In this document: one piece after another, positions 6,255-15,700 of the stretch
How the letters are laid out: each line of letters begins with the position of its first letter
Numbering within the stretch: the first letter of the stretch is position 1
Source of the DNA: Bacteroidales bacterium
GTDB taxonomy: Bacteria; Bacteroidota; Bacteroidia; Bacteroidales; UBA932
Reading direction: 5' to 3'
DNA: 32,098 nucleotides
Assembly: GCA_017428245.1 (NCBI GenBank)
Contig: JAFRRF010000031.1
Span: forward strand, 1 to 32,098
Program-made: the position numbers and the translations under genes
Notes under the pieces: model-generated
Told to the model about the DNA's origin: nothing
Databases searched by the model: none
Seen by the model: the letters and a program-made list of their open reading frames with translations, nothing else

Positions 6255-7109
6255 TCAGAAAGGAAAATCGCTGCGTTTTTTGAAAGAATCGGGGAGAGGC
6301 ATTTCATAAATGCTGCTGCGCAGCAGGACGCCGAGTTCTTCGACACTCCCGCAGGCAGCCTGCCGCTCGGGAGAGATGGTCTCGCCAATGCCGAGGCGGA
6401 CGGTCGAACCGCGTTTGTTGAACACTTCGCTCAACAGCTTCAGCAGCCGGACCTTCCAGTGGATCAGGCCGAGCCGGTAGTAGGTTTTCGAATTGCCGTC
6501 GAAGAAACGGATGGGGACCACGGGCACGTTCGCTTTCTGGATTACCCGAAGCAGCGGCGTCTGCCATTCCCGGTCGCGGATGCAGTGGTCCTTCAGGCTC
6601 AGGTCGGAAACGGCGCCGGACGGGAAGAATCCGACCGGGTGACCTTCGCGCAGCTGGGCGAGCGTTTCGCGGATGCCGGCCAGGCTGGCGGCCTGGGGCC
6701 CCGTCTCCGCATCGCCTTTGGGCACGACGTTGATGAAATTGGGCGAAAGGGTCCGGATCCGGGCCAGGAATTCATTGACCATCAGCTTGTAGTCCGGCCG
6801 TATGTGCCCCATCAGGTCGATGAGCATCATGCCGTCGATATGGCCGTAAGGATGATTGCTGACCGTGATGAAGGCGCCCTCCGGCAGGGATTCGAGCCGT
6901 TCCGCATAGCCGACCCGGTAATCGACGCCGATATCGCGCATCATCGCGCCGGCGCAGTCGGCGCCGAGCAGGTGGCAGGTCCGGTCGTATAGGTCGTTAA
7001 CCTTGTCGGCCGAGAACCAGTGCATCATTCGGGCGATGAGGCGTTCACCCCATTTTCCCCGAAGTTTCGGAATCAGTTGCTGCAGTTCCCTGGCTGTTAT
7101 GACGGGCAT
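6255..7109 (-). CDS. Lysophospholipid-type acyltransferase (PlsC/hemolysin-like)
   Basis: The 284-aa product carries the glycerolipid acyltransferase signature: SNHPYGHIDG with His86 and Asp92 (motif I), a conserved FPSG-AVS block around 166-172 in the place of motif III, and PVVPIRF near 205-211 (motif IV). This family transfers acyl groups to lyso-lipids or amino-lipids on the cytoplasmic membrane face. The sequence is closer to the 'hemolysin-like' acyltransferases of Bacteroidota than to housekeeping PlsC. The start at 7109 overlaps the GtrA gene by 65 nt. It is kept because the region MPVITARELQQLIPKLRGKWGERL reads as a natural helical N-terminus of this family; the alternative start at residue 28 would cut it. 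Acyl acceptor unknown. Confidence 0.85.
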   Translation of the reverse strand: MPVITARELQQLIPKLRGKWGERLIARMMHWFSADKVNDLYDRTCHLLGADCAGAMMRDIGVDYRVGYAERLESLPEGAFITVSNHPYGHIDGMMLIDLMGHIRPDYKLMVNEFLARIRTLSPNFINVVPKGDAETGPQAASLAGIRETLAQLREGHPVGFFPSGAVSDLSLKDHCIRDREWQTPLLRVIQKANVPVVPIRFFDGNSKTYYRLGLIHWKVRLLKLLSEVFNKRGSTVRLGIGETISPERQAACGSVEELGVLLRSSIYEMPLPDSFKKRSDFPF

Positions 7110-7545
7110 CTTTCCCTTTTTTACGTTTGAAGATCACGGTTTCATTCAGGGCAAAGTTAATCAATCCCGAGAAACAAAGTGCTATCAGGTTGCAGATAAC
7201 TACGTCGAGGGGGAGCAGAAGCACGACAATCTGGAGCAAACCCAGTTTGAACAAGAAGGTTCCCGTGCAGGAAAGATTGTAGGCACCGTAATGCCGGAAG
7301 AAGGATTGTGCGTTGTAGCGGGTGATGCGCTCCCGCCAGATCAGGAAATACGAAGTGCAGAAATTCACCAGCACGGCGCATTCGAAGGAAATGACGGGGG
7401 AAAGCACATTCCGGCCGAAATAACTGCCGCTGAACAGATAATGCGAACAAAGCCAGAGAACCAGCGTGTCCACGCCGGTTCCCAGCAGGCTTGCGAAAAA
7501 GTATTCCGCAAATCGTTTCAGAAGCGAAGCTGTCTTGTCAGTCAT
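7045..7545 (-). CDS. GtrA-like four-TM membrane protein
   Basis: 166 aa with four hydrophobic helices (about 12-35, 45-69, 85-112 and 116-137) and the GtrA-family features FxxASxxGTxxDxxxLW near the N-terminus and L-I-NF-x-x-N-x-x-x-xFK near the end of the last helix. GtrA-like proteins are small membrane partners of lipid-linked glycosylation, thought to help flip polyprenyl-phosphate sugars. The polar C-terminal tail (about 140-166) is encoded where the gene overlaps the acyltransferase start. It overlaps the phosphatidyltransferase stop by 8 nt, so the three genes are translationally linked. No glycosyltransferase partner is present in the operon. Confidence 0.88.
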   Translation of the reverse strand: MTDKTASLLKRFAEYFFASLLGTGVDTLVLWLCSHYLFSGSYFGRNVLSPVISFECAVLVNFCTSYFLIWRERITRYNAQSFFRHYGAYNLSCTGTFLFKLGLLQIVVLLLPLDVVICNLIALCFSGLINFALNETVIFKRKKGKDARHNSQGTAATDSETSGKMG

Positions 7546-8242
7546 CGCTTCGTTCGGGCATCGGGTCGATCCGGGCGTAGTAGCGGGCGTCTTTCCAGAT
7601 GGTCACCACATAGACCAGGCACAGGACGGCCAGGATGACGAATCCGGGATAGTCCAGCGCGTGGAGGAAGAGCGTCTTTCCGAAAACGTTCCAGACCTGT
7701 TCAAACTGCTGCCAGGGTTTGATGAATATGAGCAGGGTGTTGAGGAGGATGGCTACCAGACGGAATTCCGTGGGACCGAGGCCAGCGTAGGTAAGCTTGA
7801 ACTCCGCCTTCAGGTGGGCGTTCATACTGACATTGAGTGTCAGTTGCAGGTAAACGACCAGCATCGCCAGGGCCGTGTAGAGATTCAGGAACGGGGACAA
7901 GCCGATGCCGACGAACATCAGGGTCTCATTGATGCCGTCGACCGTATGGTCGAGATAATAGCCGTAGATGGGGCGCTGGGTGTTCCGTACGCGGGCCAGG
8001 GTGCCGTCGAGCGAGTCGCCGTACCAGTTTACGATCAGTCCGAATGTGCTGAGCCATAGCCAGTTGACGTTGAGGTTCGAGAGAATGTATCCCAACGCGA
8101 TCAGCACGGAACCAAAGGTTCCCGTCCAGGTGAGCAGGTCGGAGGTGACCCATCGGGGCTGCCGGGCGGCAAGCCAGACAAGGGCCTTTTTTTCAAGGCC
8201 GTTGAGAAACGAAGTCTGTATTCTTTCTGCTTTTTTGTCCAT
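7538..8242 (-). CDS. CDP-alcohol phosphatidyltransferase family protein
   Basis: 234 aa, multi-helix membrane enzyme with the full family motif D76-x2-D79-G80-x2-A83-R84, then G94-x3-D98-x3-D102. The first three Asp bind metal and CDP, and the last is the catalytic base. These enzymes move a phosphatidyl or phospho-alcohol group from a CDP-linked donor to an alcohol (glycerol phosphate, inositol, serine, choline type), building phospholipid or phospho-sphingolipid head groups. The alcohol cannot be read from sequence. It is the first gene of the leftward operon that continues with GtrA, acyltransferase, M14 peptidase and SDR. A distinct lipid class is a reasonable guess, since this is unlikely to be the only phosphatidyltransferase of the cell. 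Confidence 0.9.
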   Translation of the reverse strand: MDKKAERIQTSFLNGLEKKALVWLAARQPRWVTSDLLTWTGTFGSVLIALGYILSNLNVNWLWLSTFGLIVNWYGDSLDGTLARVRNTQRPIYGYYLDHTVDGINETLMFVGIGLSPFLNLYTALAMLVVYLQLTLNVSMNAHLKAEFKLTYAGLGPTEFRLVAILLNTLLIFIKPWQQFEQVWNVFGKTLFLHALDYPGFVILAVLCLVYVVTIWKDARYYARIDPMPERSDD

Positions 8243-8258
8243 AGCAAGTAAAAGTTTA

Positions 8259-8289
8259 AAACATTATTTGCTGCAAAAAACGGGTCAAA
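8259..8289 (-). promoter_or_regulatory. Possible promoter of the lipid-enzyme operon
   Basis: Minus strand TTTG (8286-8289), exact 19-nt spacer, TAATGTTT (8259-8266), which matches TAnnTTTG at six of eight positions. It ends 16 nt before the phosphatidyltransferase ATG at 8242. Confidence 0.4.
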
Positions 8290-8307
8290 CTGCCCCTTTG
8301 CGGCAAA

Positions 8308-8315
8308 TATTTTTG
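8308..8315 (+). promoter_or_regulatory. Possible -7 element of the S9 peptidase gene
   Basis: TATTTTTG fits TAnnTTTG and would place the transcription start about 20 nt upstream of the ATG at 8340. No TTTG lies at the right distance upstream, so this is a partial promoter match only. Confidence 0.35.
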
Positions 8316-8339
8316 AAAAATAATCAGTATATTTACGGA

Positions 8340-10256
8340 ATGAAAAAGATTACACTGATTCTGCTGGCACTGGCATTTGCCGGGCCGTTCGCCTTCGCGC
8401 AGGAAGCGCGCAGGACGATGACGATGGAGGAGGCCGTGCTGGGGCGCGGCCTGACGATACAGGCTCCCACCTGGCACTGGACCGGTGACAAAACGGTCGT
8501 CGCACTCGACGAACCCTCCGCCCGCCCGATGCGCGGCGTCCGGCCCGAGCCCTTGGCCTATACCCGTGACAACAATCTGTATTACAGGGACGCCGCCGGT
8601 ACCGAGCACGCCATCACGGCTTATCAGAATCCCGGTATCGTCTGCGGAACGAGCGTGAGCCGCAATGAATTCGGCATCAATGGCGGCATTTTCGTCTCAC
8701 CCGACAGCAGCAAGATCGCGTTCTACCGCAAGGATGAGCGCGCCGTGACGCTGTTCCCGCTGCTCGACATCACGACCCGCACGGGCACCCTGCGCGAAAT
8801 CCGTTACCCGATGAACGGAATGGCCTCCGAGCACATCGCTCTGGGCGTGTATGACATCGCCAAGGGCACGACGGTATGGATGGACGTCACCGATTTCGAC
8901 GATGAACGCTATCTGACCAATATCACCTGGGGCCCGGGCAGCGACCGGATCTACATCCAGGTCCTCGACCGTCCCCAGAAGCACGTCCACCTGAACGTCT
9001 ATGACGCCGCGGACGGCAAGTGCCTGGGCACGCTGCTTACCGAAGAGAACGACCGCTGGGTGGAACCCCAGGAGCCGCTGGTCTTCCTGGAGAGCGATCC
9101 CGACCAGTTCCTGTATTTCACCGACAACCGCGACGGCTACAAGAATTACTACCTCTGTTCGGCCAGCGGGAAGTTTGCCCCCAAGCGCCTGACCGACGTG
9201 GATGCCGACTGTTCGTATGTGACCCAGCGCGGCCGCTACGTCTACTATTATTCGGCCGAGGTCTCGCCCGTGGAGAACCATCTGTTCCGGGTGGACCTCA
9301 AGACGGGAAAGAAACAGCAGCTTACCCGCGAGGAAGGCTGGCATATGTGCCAGGTCTCGCCCGACGGAAAGTATTTCATGGACACCTGGACCTCGCTCGA
9401 CGAGCCCCGCGTGATGGGCTGGGGAACTACCGACGGGAAGAAGTTCACGGAACTCTGGCGGGCTCCGGAACCGAGCCCCCTGCTGACAAGCTGCAAGATC
9501 GAGATGGGCACTGTCAAGAGCGCCGACGGCAAGTATGACAACCATTACGGCCTGGTGTATCCGCTGGATTTCGATCCTTCGAAAAAGTATCCCGTGATCC
9601 TCTACGTCTATGGCGGGCCGCACACGCAGCTCATCCGTGACGTCTATCAGGGCGGCATGTCGCGCTGGGACATCTATATGGCCCAGCACGGCTACATCGT
9701 CTTCACGATGGACAACCGCGGTACGCCGAACCACGGCGCCGAATACGAGAAGGCCATTCACGGCCAGTGCGGCCAGGCCGAAATGGCCGACCAGATGGAA
9801 GGTATGAAATGGCTGATGTCGCACCCCTGGGTGGACCGCGACCGCATCGGCGTGCACGGCTGGAGTTACGGCGGATTCATGACCATCTCGCTGGCGGTCA
9901 ACTACCCCGACGTGTTCAAGGTGGCGGTGGCCGGCGGGCCGGTGATCGACTGGAAGTGGTATGAGGTAATGTACGGCGAGCGCTATATGGACACCGAAGC
10001 CACGAATCCGGAAGGCTTCGCGAAAACCTCGCTGATCCCCCGCGCAAAGGACCTGAAGGCGAAACTGCTCATCTGCCAGGGCGCCATCGACGACACCGTG
10101 GTGTGGGAGCATAGCCTGAGCTTTGTGGAGAGTTGCATCAAGAACAATGTTCAGGTGGACTACTTCCCGTATCCGACGCATCCTCACAACGTCCGCGGTG
10201 TGGACCGCGTCCATCTGATGGACAAGGTCACGATGTATTTCGAAGACTATCTGTAA
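8340..10256 (+). CDS. Secreted S9-family dipeptidyl peptidase (DPP IV-like)
   Basis: The true start is the ATG at 8340, which gives a signal peptide (MKKITLILLALAFAGPFAFA, cut before QEA). An in-frame upstream extension to 7968 lies inside the opposite gene and is rejected. The 638-aa protein has an N-terminal beta-propeller (about 40-385) and an alpha/beta-hydrolase domain (about 395-638). The catalytic triad is Ser509 in GWSYGG, Asp585 in GAIDD and His616 in PTHPHN. FYRKDE at 128-133 corresponds to the DPP IV glutamate segment that binds the peptide N-terminus. Such enzymes release Xaa-Pro/Ala dipeptides in the periplasm. Family members are usually about 700-740 aa; the shortage is in the first propeller blades. 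Proline-rich dipeptides would feed the proline-oxidation genes downstream. Confidence 0.92.
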   Translation: MKKITLILLALAFAGPFAFAQEARRTMTMEEAVLGRGLTIQAPTWHWTGDKTVVALDEPSARPMRGVRPEPLAYTRDNNLYYRDAAGTEHAITAYQNPGIVCGTSVSRNEFGINGGIFVSPDSSKIAFYRKDERAVTLFPLLDITTRTGTLREIRYPMNGMASEHIALGVYDIAKGTTVWMDVTDFDDERYLTNITWGPGSDRIYIQVLDRPQKHVHLNVYDAADGKCLGTLLTEENDRWVEPQEPLVFLESDPDQFLYFTDNRDGYKNYYLCSASGKFAPKRLTDVDADCSYVTQRGRYVYYYSAEVSPVENHLFRVDLKTGKKQQLTREEGWHMCQVSPDGKYFMDTWTSLDEPRVMGWGTTDGKKFTELWRAPEPSPLLTSCKIEMGTVKSADGKYDNHYGLVYPLDFDPSKKYPVILYVYGGPHTQLIRDVYQGGMSRWDIYMAQHGYIVFTMDNRGTPNHGAEYEKAIHGQCGQAEMADQMEGMKWLMSHPWVDRDRIGVHGWSYGGFMTISLAVNYPDVFKVAVAGGPVIDWKWYEVMYGERYMDTEATNPEGFAKTSLIPRAKDLKAKLLICQGAIDDTVVWEHSLSFVESCIKNNVQVDYFPYPTHPHNVRGVDRVHLMDKVTMYFEDYL

Positions 10257-10298
10257 TTGATTGTGGCACTTAGCTTGCTCATAGTCAGCGACTTAATG

Positions 10299-10334
10299 AA
10301 AATCGTGTGCGCATTATTACGCACACGATTTTTT
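10299..10334. terminator. Bidirectional terminator between S9 peptidase and kinase genes
   Basis: A perfect inverted repeat AATCGTGTGCG / CGCACACGATT (10301-10311 with 10320-10330) with an 8-nt loop. It is followed by Ts on the plus strand and flanked by As, so it can end transcription of both convergent genes. Confidence 0.85.
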
Positions 10335-10369
10335 GGATATAGCTGATAGTTAGTAGTTTAGGCGCCACG

Positions 10370-10984
10370 CTAGAACAGGCCGAAGAGCCTGGCGTCTATC
10401 TTGTCGGTGATGGATGCGAAGTCTTCGGGGTTGTTCTCGAAATCGAGATTGTCGGCGTCGATGGTCAGGATTTCTCCTTTGTATTCCTGATAGATGAACT
10501 GCTCGTAGCGGTTGTTCAGGCCGCTCAGATACTCCAGACTCATCGTCTGCTCGTAGTCGCGGCCGCGTTTCTGGATCTGGGCGACCAGATGCGGAATGGA
10601 GCAGCGGAGGTAGATCAGCAGGTCGGGCAGTTTGACCATCTGCATCATCACCTGGAACAGGTCCATATATGCGTCGTAATCGCGTTGCGAAAGGTTGCCC
10701 ATCGCCACGTTGTTGGCCACGAACACATAGACGCCTTCAAAGATGGTGCGGTCCTGGATGATGGTCTCGGAACTGCGGGAGATCTCCATGATGTCCTTGA
10801 AGCGCTGGGTGAGGAAATACACCTCGAGGTTGAACGACCAGCGCTGGATGTCCTTGTAATAGTCTTCGAGGAAGGGATTGTGGGTCACGGCCTCGTATTT
10901 CGGGGTCCATCCGTAGTGCTGCGAGAGCATCCGTGTAAGCGTGGTCTTGCCGCTGCCGATGTTGCCGGCGATTCCGATATGCAT
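10370..10984 (-). CDS. Deoxynucleoside kinase
   Basis: 204 aa, the usual size of bacterial deoxyadenosine/deoxyguanosine kinases. The P-loop GNIGSGKT is at residues 7-14, the base- and sugar-binding region includes E31 and Q60-x2-F in the helix after strand 2, the DRT triad (78-80) replaces the common DRS, and the arginine-rich LID RGRDYE lies near 150. It phosphorylates salvaged deoxynucleosides with ATP in the cytoplasm. The preference for dA/dG over dC/dT cannot be settled by eye. It stands alone, convergent with the S9 peptidase gene and divergent from P5C dehydrogenase. Confidence 0.9.
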   Translation of the reverse strand: MHIGIAGNIGSGKTTLTRMLSQHYGWTPKYEAVTHNPFLEDYYKDIQRWSFNLEVYFLTQRFKDIMEISRSSETIIQDRTIFEGVYVFVANNVAMGNLSQRDYDAYMDLFQVMMQMVKLPDLLIYLRCSIPHLVAQIQKRGRDYEQTMSLEYLSGLNNRYEQFIYQEYKGEILTIDADNLDFENNPEDFASITDKIDARLFGLF

Positions 10985-11008
10985 CTGGGTAAGGATTTAT
11001 CAGGTTGA

Positions 11009-11042
11009 TTTGCGAAGTTACATAATTTTTTTCGTAAATTTG
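11009..11042 (+). promoter_or_regulatory. Probable promoter of P5C dehydrogenase gene
   Basis: TTTG (11009-11012), 22-nt spacer, TAAATTTG (11035-11042). Both boxes are perfect, but the spacer is 2-3 nt longer than usual. The expected start near 11049 leaves a leader of about 29 nt to the ATG at 11078. Confidence 0.55.
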
Positions 11043-11077
11043 AAGATTCTGAAACAATCTAACAAAACATAGCTGCA

Positions 11078-12703
11078 ATGAGAGACGCCATCTATGCATT
11101 CCCCGATCCGGCCAACGAGCCGGTCAAAACCTATCTGAAAGGCTCACCCGAAAGAGAAGCTCTCGAGAAAGAGCTTAAACGACAGAGTTCCATTGAGATT
11201 GAGATCCCGCTGATCATCGGCGGCAAGGAAGTCCGCACCGGCAATACCGGTAAAGTGGTGATGCCGCACGACCACCATCACGTGCTGGCCACCTACCACA
11301 AGGCAGGTCCCGCCGAGGTCCGTATGGCCATCGACGCTGCAATGGCCGCCCACAAGCAGTGGTCTGAAACCGACTGGACGGTGCGCGCATCCATCCTGCT
11401 GAAGGCCGCAGAACTCATCTCCACGAAATACCGCGCCCTGATGAACGCCGCCACGATGCTCGGCCAGAGCAAGAACTTCTACCAGGCCGAGATCGACTCC
11501 ACCTGCGAGCTCATCGACTTCCTGCGCTACAACGCCCACTTCGCCTCGGAAATCTACGGCTTCCAGCCCAAGAGTGCCAAGGGCCAGATCAACACCGTGG
11601 AATACCGCGCCCTCGAAGGCTTCGTCTTCGCACTGACGCCGTTCAACTTCACTTCCATTGCCTCGAACCTGAACATGTCGCCCGTGCTGATGGGCAACGT
11701 CACCGTGTGGAAACCTTCCACCACGGCCATCCTGTCGAACTACTACCTGATGCAGATCTACAAGGAAGCCGGTCTGCCCGACGGCGTGGTGAACTTTATC
11801 CCGGGCCAGGGTTCGGTGATCGGCAAGGAGATTTTCGCCTCGAAATATCTGGCCGGCGTTCACTTCACCGGTTCGTCCGCCACGTTCAACACCCTCTGGA
11901 AACAGGTGGGCGAAAACCTCGAGAACTATATCAGTTTCCCGCGCCTGGTGGGCGAGACGGGCGGCAAGGACTTCATCTTTGTCACGCCGACCGCCGTGGC
12001 GGAAGACGTCTCTACGGCCGCTTTCTGCGGCGCCTTCGAATTCCAGGGACAGAAATGCTCGGCCGCATCGCGTATGTACATTCCCAAATCGCTCTGGCCG
12101 AAGGTCCTTTCCGAAATGAAAGACTTCGCCGCCGAGGCGAAGATGGGCGACGTCTGCGATCCCGACAATTTCATCAACGCCGTGATCGACGAGGCATCGT
12201 TCGACAACATCGCCGCCAACATCGAATACGCGAAGAATTCGCCGGAAGCCGAGGTCGTGCTGGGCGGCGGCTATGACAAGAAGAAAGGTTACTTTGTCGA
12301 GCCGACGGTCATCGTGACCACCAACCCGCACTTCAAGACCATGGAAGAAGAGATCTTCGGTCCCGTACTGACCGTCTACGTGTATGAAGACGCCGACATG
12401 GACGCCGCCGTGGAACTCTGCGACACCACTTCGCCGTACGGCCTGACCGGCGCCGTGTTCGGACAGGACCGTATGATGGTCCAGAAAGTCGCCGACCGGC
12501 TCCGCTACGCCGCCGGCAACTTCTACATCAACGACAAGCCCACGGGCGCCGTGGTCGGCATGCAACCGTTCGGCGGTTCCCGCGCTTCGGGTACCAACGA
12601 CAAGGCCGGCGGCGAGTTCAACCTCATCCGCTGGGTCATCCCGCGCGCCATCAAGGAGACGCTCGTCCCCGCCCGCGGCTTCAAGTATCCGTATATGAAA
12701 TAA
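11078..12703 (+). CDS. pruA: L-glutamate gamma-semialdehyde (delta-1-pyrroline-5-carboxylate) dehydrogenase
   Basis: 541 aa, matching the long, mitochondrial-type (ALDH4A1-like) P5C dehydrogenases rather than the PutA domain. It oxidises glutamate-5-semialdehyde to glutamate with NAD+, the second step of proline degradation (also from ornithine). Visible active-site features are WKPS with Lys212, the cofactor loop FTGSSATF (263-270), Glu293 in GETGGKD, the nucleophile Cys327 in FQGQKCSAASR, and the C-terminal PFGGSRASGTNDKAGG block. No proline dehydrogenase of the PutA type lies nearby. Instead a convergent 1082-aa flavoprotein faces it across a shared terminator region and may provide the first step. 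Confidence 0.95.
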   Translation: MRDAIYAFPDPANEPVKTYLKGSPEREALEKELKRQSSIEIEIPLIIGGKEVRTGNTGKVVMPHDHHHVLATYHKAGPAEVRMAIDAAMAAHKQWSETDWTVRASILLKAAELISTKYRALMNAATMLGQSKNFYQAEIDSTCELIDFLRYNAHFASEIYGFQPKSAKGQINTVEYRALEGFVFALTPFNFTSIASNLNMSPVLMGNVTVWKPSTTAILSNYYLMQIYKEAGLPDGVVNFIPGQGSVIGKEIFASKYLAGVHFTGSSATFNTLWKQVGENLENYISFPRLVGETGGKDFIFVTPTAVAEDVSTAAFCGAFEFQGQKCSAASRMYIPKSLWPKVLSEMKDFAAEAKMGDVCDPDNFINAVIDEASFDNIAANIEYAKNSPEAEVVLGGGYDKKKGYFVEPTVIVTTNPHFKTMEEEIFGPVLTVYVYEDADMDAAVELCDTTSPYGLTGAVFGQDRMMVQKVADRLRYAAGNFYINDKPTGAVVGMQPFGGSRASGTNDKAGGEFNLIRWVIPRAIKETLVPARGFKYPYMK

Positions 12704-12706
12704 AAG

Positions 12707-12727
12707 ATGCCCGGCCGGGCCGGGCAT
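12707..12727. repeat. GC-rich hairpin after pruA
   Basis: ATGCCCGGC (12707-12715) and GCCGGGCAT (12719-12727) form a strong 9-bp stem with a 3-nt loop, 3 nt after the pruA stop. There is no T-run, so it probably protects the mRNA 3' end or assists the terminator that follows. Confidence 0.6.
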
Positions 12728-12734
12728 GACGGAA

Positions 12735-12774
12735 AGAAGGAGGGTGACTAAAAAATGGTCACCCTCTTCTTTTT
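12735..12774. terminator. Terminator shared by convergent pruA and flavoprotein genes
   Basis: AGAAGGAGGGTGAC pairs with GTCACCCTCTTCT (one bulged G) around an A-rich loop and is followed by TTTTAT on the plus strand. The stop of the opposite gene at 12773 lies at its edge, so the hairpin serves pruA most clearly. Confidence 0.8.
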
Positions 12775-15700
12775 ATTTGAACGCCTGCTCCGACAGGCCG
12801 GGGCCGCCGAGAGCCAGGTCCTTGAAGTAGTCGGGGACGGGACGGCCGAGCAGGGCGTCGACATACATCTTGGCGATGTACTGCGACAGCATGAAGCCGT
12901 GGCCGCGCATTCCCACGAAGAGTCCGAGCGCCGGGTCGATGATGTAGCGCGGTTCCGTGTAATAACCGCACCAGGTCGCCTGGAAGCTCATTCCCTTGAG
13001 CTGAGGGATCCACTCCGTGAATACCTCCGAACAGATTTCAAGGAATTCCTGTGTGTTGACCTTCAGGTTCTTGCCGGCATCGGTCGCATCCTGTGCAGGG
13101 GACGCGCAGCCGATGATCTGGCCGGTCTCTGCCAGCTGCTGGCCGTATACGGCCGAGAAGCCCTTGTAATGGCGGCGGTCGATGAGCATATCGAGCGAAT
13201 CGCCGTCCTTGCCGATGAGCGGCAGGCGCTTGGTGATGAAGGCCTGGTGACGGACCGGATAGAGGCCTGTCTCGATGCCGAGCTGGCGGGCGAATTTTTC
13301 GGCGCCGGCTCCCATCGCATTGACGAAGATTTCCGTCTCATAGCGGACGTAACGTCCGTTCCGGTCGCGTACGGTAATGCGGTACAGGCCGCCGTTCTTC
13401 TCGACGTGGATGACTTCGGTGTCTTCGAATACCTGTCCGCCGGCCCTGATGCCGATCTGGCGTACGGTATCGACCGTCTTGCCCGGGGTGGCCTGCCAGC
13501 AGTCGAGCGAAATGAGCGCGTGGCTGTAGAGGTCGAGATCCGGATTCATATAAGGCGAGATTTCCTTGGCAAAGTCCTTCTTGTCCACCATATAGGCGTT
13601 CGACCAGGCGCGGGATGCGTCGAGCGAACGGTAGGTCTCTTCGTCGTGGACGAAGTTCACATAGCGCGTCATCTTCAGGTCGATGTTGCGCAGGGCCTGC
13701 ACTTCCCGGAAGATTTCCAGGTTGTGTGTGGCGATGTCGGCCAGGGCCGGCAGGGAGAAAGCGGGGCGTCCGCCGGCGATGCAGCGCCAGGAACTGCCGT
13801 GCTCGTTGTTGGCCAGGACAGGCTTGAATCCGGCCTCGGCCAGATAGCGGAACAGGGCCGTTCCGGCCATGCCGCCGCCGGCGACGAAGGCGCCGACCCG
13901 GCGGATTTCGACGTCGGTGCACTTGGGATTGGTGATCAGTTCGATCTTCCGTTCCGGATTGATGACGTTGCCGATTTCCACGAGGTTGGCCATCGGCCCG
14001 CGGGGCGTGAAATCGCCCGTGATCTCGATCCCATAGGCGCGCAGCGCCTGCTTGGCGCGCGGGAGACAGCGGGTGCCGCGGCACGGTCCCATGCCGAGGC
14101 GGGAGATGTGCTTGAGCTCCTGGGCGGTGATGCTCGTGCGGCCCTTTAGCAGGGCGAGCAGGTCGCGCAGGCGCACGTCTTCGCAGTGGCAGATATAAGT
14201 GAAGTCGTCGTTGAGTTCGGTAGGCGTGAGTTCGAGCGGCTCGGGATACCGGTCCTTGACGATGAAGCCGCGGGCCTGAAGGAGCGCTTCGTCACCGGAG
14301 TCATCGTACAGTTTTTCTGCCTTCACGACGGCGATGTTGGTCTTGTTGGGCTTGACGAGGATGCGCTCGACGGTGCCTTCGCCCACCTTTTTGCCGTCGT
14401 CGTCGACCAGGAACACTTCCGCACCTTTGTCCACGTTGAACTCGATGGGCAGGAAGAGCTCGCGCTTGTCGGGGCGATAGCCGAAAATGGCCAGACCCGG
14501 ACAGTGGGCCACGCATTCCATACAGCCGATGCACTTGTCGTAATCGATGGTCGGCGTGACGGACGTGGAACTCTTGGTGATGGCGCCCTGCTTGCAGGCA
14601 AAGGAGCAGGGGTTGCAGGCGAAACCGTAGAGACAGTCGGCAATTACGAAACCGCCTTTGCGCTGCCGCTCCGGCGAGGGCTTGCGCGGCTCGTCGAGCA
14701 CCCGGTGGGGCCGCTGCTGCGAGTCGATATATTCTTTGGAAAGGGTGAGATAGGCGTTGTAATCGATGCGCCGTCCGAGCTCCTGCTGGATTTCGTAGGC
14801 GCACTGGCGGCCGCGCAATACGGCGGAGGTGCCTTCACCGATCCGTACGGCGTCGCCTACGCCGTGGCAGGCCCGTCCGAATACTTCGGCGCCCTTGCGC
14901 AACAGCTGGCTGTCGGGCAGCAGTCCCGTGCAGATATTGATGCAGTCGATGCCGTCGATGCGGACCTCCGTGCCCGGAATCGGCTTGAAGTTCTCGCACT
15001 TGGCGATGATGGCGCCGACCACGCCGCTCCAGTCTTCATTGGGGATGGCCTCCACCAGGGTGTAGCCCGTCATGATGGGCACACCGAGCCGGCGGAGACG
15101 ATTGGCCTGTACAGGGAATCCGCCTTCGACGGGCATCGCCTCGATGATGGCCTTGACGCTTGCACCCGCCTGCATCGCCTGATAGGAGGTCAGATAGCCG
15201 ATGTTGCCGGCGCCTACGGTGAGGATGTTCCTGCCGAGCAGGGTGAACTCCTTGTTCATCATCCGCTGCACGACGGCGGCCGTGAAGACGCCCGGCAGGT
15301 CGTCGTTCTTGAAGGCAGGCATGAAGGGCAGGGCGCCCGCTGCCACGACGAGCTGTTCGGCATCCACATAGAAGATCTCCTGAGAGACGATATTCTTGAC
15401 CGCCAGCCGTTTCCCTTCCAGGATGTCCCAGACCACACAGTTGAGCATAATGCCTTCGAGCGAATCGCCGGCGAGGGTCTTGGCGATGTCGAAGCCGCGC
15501 ATGCCGCCGAACTTCTGCTCTTTCTCGAAGAAGAAGAACTGGTGGGTCTGCATCTGGAACTGTCCGCCGATGGAGTCGTTGTTGTCGAGCACCAGGCAGT
15601 CGATGCCAGCCTTGTTCAACTCTTCGCGCACGGCCAGGCCGGCCGGACCCGCGCCGATGATGGCCACGGCGGTGCGATAGACCTTCTTGCTTTCGGACTG

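Noticed and set aside
7968-8339. In-frame N-terminal extension of the S9 peptidase
   Set aside because: It runs through the opposite phosphatidyltransferase gene and lacks coding character; the ATG at 8340 gives a perfect signal peptide.
8697-10214. 505-aa minus-strand open frame inside the S9 peptidase gene
   Set aside because: Shadow frame of GC-rich coding DNA; composition rich in His/Val/Arg with no motif.
11144-12727. 527-aa minus-strand open frame opposite pruA
   Set aside because: Shadow frame; pruA on the plus strand has all family motifs.
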